64,000 nt of DNA from Notolepis coatsorum (Eukaryota > Chordata > Actinopteri > Aulopiformes > Paralepididae), in NCBI GenBank assembly GCA_963971535.1, contig OZ020599.1:100409480-100473479 (forward strand). The letters run 5' to 3'. Within the stretch, counting starts at the first letter, position 1. Each line of letters opens with the position of its first letter. Below are positions 12,401-24,400 of this stretch, piece after piece. A model generated the notes under the pieces. The model was given only the letters and a program-made list of their open reading frames with translations. It was not told the DNA's origin and made no database searches. The translations under genes and the position numbers were made by a program.

Positions 12401-15400
12401 CATTTTTCCTTAAAAGAGGCAGAAAGGCACAAAAACAATAACTTGGCTTGTTAATTTGCACCTTTTGGACGTGTTGTCTCAGAAGGAGCTGCGTTTTGAG
12501 GGAGCTTGTCAGTGTGCAATAATTAAAAGTGATTCAATAGAAACACTGTGGTCATCAGGTTTGAGCGGAGAGAGAGACGGGTTGCTACTTACTCTGACGC
12601 GGGGTAAACACAGCTGACCACCATGACGTTCTGCAAGGCCAAAACAACAGCGTTAGTGTTCGCTTTTAAGTGTGCACAAAAACTGCTGTCTGACAAAACA
12701 CTCTTTGATATAAAAAAAAAAAACAGCTTGGGGGAGGAGCGCATAACCTTTGGTGTAGCGATAAATAAATAGAATAAATCATTTGAGAGCTTTCCATAAA
12801 CAATGGTGTATAGGGCTACAGCGTCGCTATGACAACGTGCCAGCGCCACCTTGTGTTTAAAAAAAAGAAATGTATTCTACATTTTCTTTTTGCAGTGAAA
12901 GCTTGCGGCCAGCTTAGAAACATTGTCTAATAAGTGATTGCGCCGTCCTCTGTTCCACTGTGTGTATGTGTGTGTGCGTGTTTAACAATTGTGCAACCTG
13001 GTACACTGAACTTAAATAAATAACTTATTTGGAACTTACCCGTGTGAACATACCCCTATTTTATTGAAATTATGTTTTAAGTTGCAGGAAAAGACAGCAA
13101 ATGGCTTTCTTTATTACAATTTGTTTGGCCTCCTGGCCGCCACAGCCCCCCTCCAGACCAGCTCCCCCCCCCCTAGTTGTGACTCAAGATGACTAATGGT
13201 AACATAATATATATTATTATGTTATATATATCTGGGCAAGGTGCCAAACACTTGAGGACAGTAGGGCAGCATGTGATAGTCTACAGTACACCCTTCCCAG
13301 ACAGACAGTAGGTCAGCATGACGTGATAGTCTACACCCTCCCCAGACCGACAGTGGGGCAGCATGTGGTAGTCTACACCCTAGGGCTGAACGATTAATTG
13401 TTTTTTAATCAAAATCGCAATTTGAAATGATGCAATTAGCAAATCGCAAAGCTATGCAGCGAGTCTAATTCAAGGTTTCTTCTTGCGTGCCAGTCATGCT
13501 CAATAGCATAAATCTGCAGAGCCGCAAGCCCAACGTCTGGACGGGGCTTCGGGGCTTGTACTCTGTGTGACTGTGGGTGGGCGGAGCTTCGGGGCTTGTA
13601 CTCTGTGTGACTGTGAGTGGGCGGGGCGTCGGGGCTTGCACTGTGTGTTGTTTCCTGTAAACCCGGAAGTAGTCAGTTTGTGCTGTTTATTTTTACAAGC
13701 AGTGAGGACTCGACAGCATTTGCATTTCTGTGTTCCGGGTTAAGGTTAGGGTTAAAATAAACAGCACAAACTGACTACTTCCAGGTTTTACAGGAAACAA
13801 CACAGAGTACAAGCCCCGACGCCCCGCCCACAGAGTACAAGCCCCGAAGCCCCGCCTCACACAGCATACAAGCCCCGACCAGACGTTGGGCTTGCGGCTC
13901 TGCAGATATACCCTACTCGTCATGCTTACCAATCAGAAGTGCTGTGCTCTCATTGCTCACCAATCAGAAGTAGCCAAAGCAGTGTTTCCCACAGGTTTTT
14001 GTGAGACTGTGGTGTGGGTGAACCTCTGCCCCTCTAGGGGGGTCCGGGAGCATGCCCCCCTGGCCCGCCAGTCTAGGTAATTAATGGGAAACACTGCAAA
14101 GGTAGCTACGTATACGGCCATCAACAACAGCTCATGAAACGTCCGTGTGTGAAGACGTTACAGCATAGCTCCAGAGTGCTTTGGTCGCATTTAGCGACCC
14201 GAAATAAGTCCTAGCTTTTTTCCCGGCGCTGTTTCTATGTGCAGTGAAAACTCCAATGCTTCTAACAAGCTTTGCAATGCATCCTCGTCAATCCTGATGC
14301 CCACTAACGTTGCAGTATAAAAATGAATTTGATAGTAGTTAGTTGATGATAATAAACATTTAACTTCATTAGCTGAAGACCCACAGTAGGGCAGCATGTG
14401 ATAGTCTACACCAGTGGTTGGCAATAGGCAGCCCGCAGGCCGAAATTTGCCCGCCAGCAATAATATCTGGCTTGTCCGATTATTTTGAGAATATTACTTT
14501 ATATATGACTATATGCTAGGCTATATATTTAAGCTATAATGTCCAAACAGAGAAACTACCACCACCTAAATAATGCTTATTATACTTTGTTTCATCCATG
14601 TTGAGACAGAGTGAATAACAGTAGGCTATAGGCAGCGAGGTGCAATGTAGTGCTTGCTCAACATGAATAAAGACAGTGCCTGGTGCTGAAATAGCAAACA
14701 AGCAGTGTGGTATGGTATGAAATTAAAACACCAGTTCAGTAAGTCATTCAAACTTTATCTTTACTTATATATGACTGTGACGGCACCACACATGTGAACA
14801 GTAACAATGCAATTAAACTGACGTCAAATCGGAGCAAAAAAGTTTAATCCACTTCAAGAAGACATTAGGTAGGCTACATTGGGTATATACGAATTACAAC
14901 GACACATTCATTAACTAATTAAAGATACTATTTGGGGCTTTACCCTCTAAAGCCGGGCGCAACACTTAGGGTTGGGCATCATTTGGATTTGAACGATTCC
15001 GGTTCCGATTCTCCATTTCGATTCCTGTTCTAAACGATTCTTTGAGGTGCAGGTCAAAACAGGTCACAGCTTATTTTATTTTTAGATTTTTTTTGAAAAA
15101 TCTTTAATTGTTTTCATACTTTCACATTGTCAGTTGACTTGATACAGTTTAATTTGGTTGCTGTACTGTAACTAGGGTATTAACACTTTCAGTGCCTTTG
15201 ATTACGTTGATTTACCCTGTTGAATGCCACCATCCACTTCAATGTTAGCGTTAAAAACGCCTAATCTATGTTTTAAATTATGGCTATGTGTCTAATCTGC
15301 CCATCGCTTATCAATGACTCGTTTGCAGTCAACATTGTCGAAACGTTTTTTTTTTTGTTTTTTTTTTTAATCGGTTCATATCCTTTTTATAGCATTTCGA

Positions 15401-18400
15401 AAAGCTATCGTTCTCTCGAAAATTTCCGGGAAGATAGAAAGATTCCCTCATAAACTGCATTTATTGGAATATTCTCGAATACACTAGACACGTTGTCATT
15501 TGTCGGCCTATTTATGAATGGTTTGCAAATAAACGCTAGATTATCGATAGTATATGTGTACGTATGCACGCTATAGACGCGAGCTGAAAACCAGATTCTC
15601 TCGTTCCCGCAAGATCACACACACGGCACAAAGGGGACACGCTGTTATCAAGATCACACACACGGCACTAAGGGGACACGCTGTTATCTCAAGATCACAC
15701 ACACGGCACAAAGGGGACACGCTGTTATCTCAAGATCACACACACGGCACAAAGGGGACACGCTGTTATCAAGATCACACACACGGCACAAAGGGGACAC
15801 GCTGTTATCTCAAGATCACACACACGGCACAAAGGGGACACGCTGTTATCAAGATCACACACACGGCACAAAGGGGACACGCTGTTATCTCAGTGAATAC
15901 AGCTCCGATTACCCCAAGACTGGTAACATAGACTCCTTACCTTAGATCAGATGTTCTCCAAAAAGATTATTCCAATTCCTGATCGCCATTCCAAATATCA
16001 ATCGCGTTGATTGATTGATTATTGGCTGCTGTGAATATATAATCCAGGCTGCTTTCAGTCCCGCGATCACTTCCATGTTCATCAGACGGCTTGCCAGCAC
16101 AAGTAGCCAGCTGGCTCCGCCTCTACAGATCTACAGACTGACCTGCAGTTACACAGGGATAGACGATAGGGGGTGCTTTTTTCCATTCTGAGCTCCTGTA
16201 GGGGCTGGTGTACCAACGGGAGACTTGGTTGATGAAATATGAATTCAGATCACTAATAAAAGAATAAAACTATATTTGTCGTCGTGGGCACTCAATGGGG
16301 GGGCTGATAAAACGAGATATGTCATCTGTGGCACTGAAAGGGTTAATTAAGAAAGTTTAAAAAAAAATTAAAAAATCTTTTTTTTAAGAATCGAAATTAA
16401 CCCATTCTCCGCCGATGAATTTATTAAATTAGCCATCGTTTTTGGTTCTGGCCCGCCATATAATGGCTTGGAAAAATGTTGTCCCGAGACCAAACTTAAT
16501 GGCCGACCCCTGGTCTACACCCTCCCCAGACCGACCAGGAAGGGAATTGGTATACGACTAAATTGGGAAGGTAAAAAAAGATACAAAGGCAAAAAGATTA
16601 AATAATATATATTTTTTATAAAAGGCCCAATGATAAAGTGAGTGAGAGAGAGAGTGAGAGAGACTCTGTTATGCGCCATTCAGTCTGACTTGCGGAGCGC
16701 GCACTGGACTAAATCTATGCGCACTGCCAGTCAGGCTTTTATCCAAAGATATTAATGTTTCACACCGCCATCAAAGTAGCCTACTACTCTGACCTGAGTA
16801 TTTAACCACACCACTCCGACACAAATGTAGTCCGATAATGATTAGCCTAAATTTGAGAGAATAACGAACTATAATACTATGTTTTATATTATATTATATA
16901 GCACCCACTACAACACAACGGTTTTACAATTTTATTTTAAATTATACACATTTTCTATTATTTTCTATTTAATTTCGCTTTTTTTTCTTCCACGGACCAC
17001 CTGCAATACCCTGGGTTTTGCCACGGTTTGGGAACCACTGCGTTAAGAGCATGTGAGTGGAGTCGAGCGAGGGTAAACTCCGCTCACACTCCGCTGACCC
17101 TCCGAAAGATGGGATCTAGACACTACTGTGGGTGCTCACCTTCTCCACTCCCCTGAGGAACTTCTCCGTGCCCGAGTAGTACCGCTTGGGCTCTATGAGC
17201 AGTTCACACAGACGCTGGATAGTGAACGGGATACTGGGAAAAGAAATGTATTATTTACATGTAGAATCGTGTACCTTGGAGATATAAAGGATTGTATCAT
17301 TGATATGGATAGATAATATTGAACCAAGATACCGTTGATCACGAGCAAGAGGGCGATAACAAGACATTGGTATAAGACTGAAACCCCTAGTATTGAACAA
17401 TGGTTAGAAATTATTAGACAGATTTATACTATAGATGAAATCACTTACCAGCTTAGAGTGAGAGAAAACATTTTTGTTTGTAAATGGAAGAAATGGATGA
17501 CTTATGATACAGTGGGAAGTGCTTATGGACTCATTGATATGTAAATATCAAGATACTGGGCTTGTATACACCCTTCTTGGACAATGGATAATATTTATTT
17601 ATACATATATTATTTATATATATAGGTCAAATGTAACCATGGCTGTTTGTCTCTTTTTTTGTTAATGGTGATTGTCTTTATTTTATTTTCAGAAGTCTGT
17701 CTCCTCATTATATCACTCGTACTTTGGGTAACGATTGTAAAGACATAACATTTTTGAGATATGATATCACACACTGGAAAAATTCTACTAAACTTCAGAT
17801 TTTTTGATAAATATAACGTTTGAATAATTCACAACTGTGAATTGAGAAAATGAGGCCTCTGGGATTTGTTGGGTCCCAAGCTGCATGCAGCTCTTATGTA
17901 GTTTTACTTTTGTAGATAGGAGGATAGGGGGCAATGTCCACACACTGTATACCTACTCAGCCAACCCAGGCAATCAATGCAGCAATGATTTACTTTCCAA
18001 AACAGTTTTTACTGTACCATCAGACTATATAACGCCTCACTGAGCACAGAGTAACGGTACAAACTCTTGCATATCTTCCTGGACTTTTTACATCTACAAT
18101 TACATTTAATTCATTTTTTTTACTGTATATTACTGTATATCTTTGGCTGTATATTTTAGAATGTATATCCTTGACTGTATTTTTTATTCTTATTTGTGAT
18201 TTTTGACTACCTAAATGTTTATTGTGAGTGATCTGTAGTGCTGAATTTCCCTCGGGATCAATAAAGTACTTCTATTCTATTCTATTAACCTTTTGTTTAT
18301 TAACAGCCTTACTTACCCATCGTATCCATCCACTATCTTCAAGATCCTCGGCTTCATCTCCTCAAAGGGAATGTACTCTATGTTGGGATTCGCCGGCCCT

Positions 18401-21400
18401 CGCTGCTCTGGCGCAGAGGCATTGAAATCATCCATAACTTTCTCCAGCTTAAACAGGAAGTATGGTTTGAACTGCGACCATGGGATCCTGAAAGATGTAG
18501 GAAATTAACATGCGTGTATATCATGCACAGAGACAAGAGTAATTAATACAGAGTAATGAAAGTCCTGGGTGCCAGTTTTACAAAGTATCTTAAAGCTACA
18601 CTAATGGGGGGGGGAACCAAACCTTCTTTGTCCCTGGAACACTGTTTGAAGCTAGAAAGCGACTTGAAAAGTTACTATTTTCCTGTGATGGTAAGATGTG
18701 CCACTTTATTTACTATATACTATACTACATATACAAGGCCTTTATTTACTATACAAGGAAGTACGGCTTGTTCTAAGCTTAGGTTTGGTTCCGTTTGGTT
18801 TAAAAATATTCGTTTTTTTTTTTATAGTTAGGATCACATTAGATAGAATAATATTCGATTGAGCATAGTCGATTTTCTTTTCCATGCTTAAAGGAACACG
18901 CCAACTTTTTGGGAAATTAGCTTATTTGCCATCTACCCTGGAGTTAGACAAGCAGATACATACCCTTTTCTTCTCTGTGCATGCATTAGGCTTAGGGAAC
19001 AGCCGCACCGTTAGAACAAAATATTTGACATTTTCCTAAAAATGTCTAATTCTTTTTCAATTTCTCCACGTGGTAAATATAAATACGCAGGTCACAAAGA
19101 AATGTCTGGTAAGCACTACATTTAAAGAGCTCCTTTAAATCGACAAATTCTATGACTATTAGTTGACTTGATAATGTCTTTAGTTGAGGACAGTCCTAGT
19201 TCATGGTTTACTCACGATGTCTCCCCCGTCTTAGCGACATGACTCAGGAACTGCTCCAGAAGAGGACAGGTATCATTCTTCTCTTTCTTCTCAAAATCTG
19301 CACGTAACAATGTGACAAACAGAAATAAATGATGATCATAAGTGTTAAGAGCGATGCACTGCTCTGTTGTGCCGCCTAGACTCATTACATCAATACTGTG
19401 ATTATTGTATTGTAAATGAGGGCTATTTTATTGCACTATTGCACTATTTTACTCCGTCTATTCTATTTGTAGGGCTGTACCGAATAGTTCGAAGCTTCAT
19501 TCATAACGTTGACATTCAAATTCTAAATCAAAAGTTGAATCTAATTAAAAGAAACAATTTTAATAATAATTATGTGTCTATTCATTCTGTTTAAACCAAT
19601 GGGGTTTTTCTTCACCGTTGCAGATAAAGATTAGGCTACACTGATATAGTATAATACTCGTCATAAAAATTTTAATAAAACATTTATCATAAATGATGTA
19701 GCCTATCTGCATCCGCTTGGTGCTCCATCAAGACGTTACCATCACTTTCGTACCAACCGTGCCCTTATTGGATTATTTATGTTGACGAAACTGATGAGTT
19801 ATATTCAACCTCTTAAGCTGCTACGTCCCTCATATGGGACGTTTTTCTGATTTTTTGCAACCAGCACTTTGGCTACCCCTAGTGGCTTGGGTGTGCATAT
19901 TTTGTAATACAATATATATATCGAATTGAAGGCTTATTTGTTGCCTGTCGATAGCGACAAAATCCGACAAAATCCGTTCAGCGGTTCTCGAGTTACATGC
20001 CGGTATTTGAGGCTTGTGCAAACTGCAAAGTACACACGGTATTGCGCAAAATACCACTCCCGACTCAGGCTGCAGTAGTTCCGTCAATCTAGATCCGATC
20101 TAGAAAATGATTGTGGATCGTTGTAACCAATGAGTGTGGCTTTCCAATGATACCCCACATGGGGATCTAAATAAAATAAACAAAAAACACGAAGAAACAC
20201 GAAAACAGGAAGAGCAAAACAGCCGAATGAATTGAAGTCTATGAGAAAACTGAGTTTTTCTTTGTACAGTTTACCAAAATCACTCCTAATCACTCATTTC
20301 TGAATGGATCTTTATGAAATTTGGATATGTTACATACTACATAAGGCTTCAGGCTATGGCTCCGTCTGGATTTGTAAGCCATACCACCTTCTGGGGAAAT
20401 ACTACCTCTGGACTACTAACTACTAGGGCTGACCTTCAAAGCTTTTTTTTGGCAATCGAAGCTTCGGGGCCGAGCTTCGACTTTAATTCGAAGCTTCGGG
20501 AAAAGAAAATATATATATATATTAATTATAATGGGCGGCTACGTGGCGTAGTGGGCAAGGCGCTCGCCACGAATGCAGAGACGCTGGGCTCGCCTGTTCG
20601 AGCCCAGCGCTCCACATTGCTTTCAGTTTAGCTGGTCGTTCATACTAATACACATTGGTTGACGTATTAGGGGGTGGGAAACTGATGGGTGGGGATCGGG
20701 CGTTGTGGACAGCGACTCCTACAGGTCGGTTGGTGCGCCTGCGCAGTAGAATCAGGAAGTGTCGGGGGCAGCGTGAGCCTCCCACGCGTTACTCCTCGCC
20801 ACTGAGAGATTGAGCTGCGCAGGTGAAAAAATGTGACTGCTGTTACCTCAAGTACCGGAGGGGACTTGTGCTATGTATGACTTAGTCCACATTGCAGCCG
20901 GCTTGTGGGAGGCAAGAAACAGCGTTCGTGACAGGGGAGGGTTGAATTGGATGATACGAAATTGGGATGGGAGAAAATATAGAAAAAATGGGAGAAAAAG
21001 TGGATAAAAAAAATATATATATATATTAATTATAATATTATTTTTTTTTTTTTTTTATCTTATGTTGTGGGACTTGTACAGCACTTTGGTAAACGTTGTT
21101 GTTTTTAAATGTGCTCTATAAATAAAGTGGATTGGATTAATTAATTAAGTGGCCCCTTTCGTGACTGTGACGCAGCCAACAAGGTTTCACTCGGCTGCGC
21201 TGCCTGGGTGCAGTGAGGCTGCTCTCACAGCCAACAACATGACATTACATAATTATGTTGCAACCTTCGTCTATCAAGCAAACAATTATATAAATATTTA
21301 TATGTAGTTGATAGAGACAAAGGCAGAATTCGACTTAATTAAGCACGTTTTATTAAGACATATTTTTATATGGGTCGGGAGGACACTTTAAAAAAGCAGC

Positions 21401-24400
21401 ACAATGAACACAAATCTGTCCAACATAGTCTTAAATAACAAACGGCATTGCTTCGCTTTCCTTAACATAAACAAATAAAATAAATTTAATTGTAGGCCTA
21501 TGCCTTCATTTGAGGCTTAATAAAAATTATTACACACACAATTAGGCTACTACATACAATCCGTCAGTGTAGACGAATATGAAAATATCTTAAACGAACG
21601 GCAACTTAGTTAAATTGAACATAAATCAATTCTAAGCCGTCATTTGAGGTTTAATAAAAAGAAACAATGAATTCAAGGCTACAATACCTGAGCTTTGATT
21701 GGCCTATAAAGGATAGTGCTGCTACTCACGGTTATCCTCAACCCACTTTAGGTTGTGTGCCAAAAATTGGAATGTGTCCACATTCTTTGGCAACAGAGAA
21801 CTTCTTGATTTGTTTACAATAAATCCAGCTTTCGAAAAGATGCGCTCTGAAGGGGTTGAAGTGGCAGGGATGGAAAGAAAACGCTTTGCTACAGTTGCCA
21901 ACTTAGGATAACGGTGCGCATTTATTCTCCACCAGCCCAGCGGTCCACCTTTATCCGTTTTGGTTCTGTCTTTTAAAAAGTCATCCAGGTAATCCAGGTG
22001 ACCGCCTCCACGTGCTTGTTGTAGAGAGGTGGAGTCGAGGCGCCGCTTACTTTCGTTTCATTGGAATGGAGGCAGGAAGGCACCGCTTACTTTCGTTTCA
22101 TTGGAATGGAGGCGCAAGATTTTGGAGGCAAATTTTTTTTTTTTTTTTTTACACTTAAGTTTTTTTTCATGTTTGAAGCTCGTGCCATCGAACGAAGCTT
22201 CGAAGCTTCGAAGTATTTAAGACAGCCCTACTAACTACTACAGAAAAACATGAGTAACACGTTTTTTTTAAACTCAAGTTCAGACCTATGTTACTCTATT
22301 ACGTTAGCACTAAAAGTGAATTTTTTTTCTGGAATCAGAAACTTCAGAATGTCATCTTTCAAAAGAGACCAGGCTCATGCGCTATAGTATAAGTATAAAG
22401 TATGTTGTTTGTTTGCAAAAAAAGTATGCAGTCCTCAAGTTCAAAAATTGCCACTTTTCTGCCAGCTTGTTAAGAGGTTAATTAAAGTAAGTTGATTTAA
22501 TTTTTTAAAGACTCATATTTTGTATTTATTTTTTATGATTACGTCATAAAATATGACGACATACATTCGAATACTTCAATAGAAGCTTTGAATGTAAATT
22601 TTTTTTTTAATTAAATGACATTCGAAACAGCCCTAGACAGAGTCCATACTGCAGGCCAGGGAGCCACCAATGGACAGAGTCCATACTGCAGGGAGCCACC
22701 AATGGACAGAGTACATACTGAAGGGAGGCACCAATGGACAGAGTACATACTGCAGGGAGCCACCAATGGACTGCCACGCTGCACTGTTCTCTGGTAATCA
22801 TCTGTTATTGAACAAAAGCTACAACAGGTATTGAATACTTTGATGATGATAGACAACAAAAACTCTGGCGTTTGAACATGACTGTACACAGCAGCACACT
22901 ACTCTGAACCAAAGAGTTCCAACTTCCAACACTTTCAGCTGAAGACTAGGGGTGCGGGGAATGAATGAATGAACATTACATTTATATAGCGCTTTTCTAG
23001 ACACTCAAAGTGCTCCCCACAATGTAGGGTGGAAATTGCCTCCTTCACCACCACTGGTAGCACCCAACCTTACGCAGGCTCAATGGCTGCCATACTCGCA
23101 CCAGGCACACATCACACTACACACAATGGCTGAACGGCTCAGGAGACAGGGATTGATATCAGCCAATTAAGGGGGAGGGATTATTAGGTGGCCTTGATGT
23201 CAGAGACCTGATTGGGAATTTGGCCAGGAACATCGGGGAACCCCTACTCTTTACGATAGGCGTCCTGGGTTCTTTAACGACCTAATTCAGTCAGCACCTC
23301 GGTTTAGTGTCTCATCCGAAGGATGGCACTCGCAGCTATACGGTGTCCCTATCACCGTAACAGGGGCATTGTTACTGACAAGTCCAGAGGACAGAGTGCC
23401 CCCTGCTGGACAACAACACTACTTTCCGACACAACGGCCTTGACCGGGGCTCGACCGGTGATCTTCTGATCATGAGTCCGGAGCTCTATTCATGTAGCCA
23501 CGCTGCTGGACAAGAATGATCTGTACTATAGTAATAAATCACAATAGTGCTATATACCACAATATTACAATATTGTGACTCTAGTATCATAACATTGTAT
23601 CATCATAGGGCCACTGGTGATTCCCACCACTACTGAACAACACGCATATGTAAAATAATGTAATTAATAAATACCTTATGTAGGGACTAAATATGAGCTG
23701 AAGAGGTTTGTATCAAATAGGGGTGTAAAGGTACACGTATCGTCATGTACCAAACCGTTTCAGTGTGTACCATACCGAACGGATACTAACGACCGCCCAC
23801 AGGGGCTGTTTTTTTCACAATCTAATATAATTATTAAAAAAATTTACAAGTCGATTATTAATTTCAATATAGAATATTCCTTGACAGCCCTACAAGTACA
23901 ATTAGTTACTGCACACTACATCACCCCTGAGTGGAACATGGAAAGCCAAACTTTTACCCACTGTACCGAAAACCCGTACCGAACCTTGACTTCAAAACCG
24001 AGGTACCGTACCGTAGTTTTTGTGTACCGTTACACCCCTAATAGCTGAGGATTCAGAGGAACGTGGAAGTTTCACAAAATCTCTATTACAGTCCGACAAG
24101 GATTGGATAAGAGATATGTGCTATGTACTTGCACCTAAAGCCCAAGTGAAAAGTGAAGGTGACGTGATTATTTTGCAGGCAGCGTCCGTCCAAGAGATTG
24201 TCAAATGAGCTATAGAGTCGCAGGACATTAGCCTAACTTTTGCAGAAGTTGCGCATGGGTGCATTTCGTGCCAAACACCTAGTCTTTACTTTAACCAAAA
24301 CGCAGAGGCCTAAAGTTAAACGTAAACATAACCCATTTGCATGGCTAGCCTTATCTGACCCTAACTAAATAGCCTGGTCAATTCACTTGGCTAAGATTAA

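Larger units (their letters stand above)
14412..16512. mobile_element. hAT-type element, CAGTGGTTGGCAA ends
   Basis: Exact 8-bp duplication GTCTACAC (14404-14411 and 16513-16520) with ends CAGTGGTTGGCAATAGGCAG and AATGGCCGACCCCTG. It inserted into a SINE-like sequence. A TTAA element and a minisatellite lie inside. A fragment starting AGGGTTGGGCATCATTTGG (14968) may be a further insert. No intact transposase. Confidence 0.9.
20424..22230. mobile_element. hAT element with remnant transposase, TAGGGCTGACC ends
   Basis: Exact 8-bp duplication CTAACTAC (20416-20423 and 22231-22238). Ends TAGGGCTGACCTTC and TAAGACAGCCCTA with many TTCGAAGCTTCG motifs, the same family as 3817-4265. It contains a SINE (20533-21024) and a minus-strand transposase C-terminus (21727-22060). 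Confidence 0.92.

Noticed and set aside
12062..12592. Extra ppp4r2 exon between exons 5 and 6
   Set aside because: The human protein suggests about 20 more residues here, but no in-frame NRMNG-like segment with splice sites was found, and exons 5 and 6 already join in phase.
15554..15931. CRISPR-like array or repetitive protein-coding gene
   Set aside because: Units are contiguous without unique spacers and the host is a vertebrate. The 125-codon frame is simply the minisatellite read through, with frame kept by chance unit lengths.
20533..20620. Functional tRNA gene
   Set aside because: A and B boxes are present, but the segment continues into a ~490-bp SINE with A-rich tail and target duplication, and a second near-identical copy exists at 39.23 kb.
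19810..22490. TTAA element with CCTCTTAAGCTGC and CAGCTTGTTAAGAGG ends
   Set aside because: The ends are suggestively inverted, but no clean TTAA duplication could be placed outside them.
19471..22636. One large hAT element spanning TAGGGCTGTACCG to CGAAACAGCCCTA
   Set aside because: The ends look compatible, but the flanking octamers (TCTATTTG and GACAGAGT) do not match, so the pairing is not supported.
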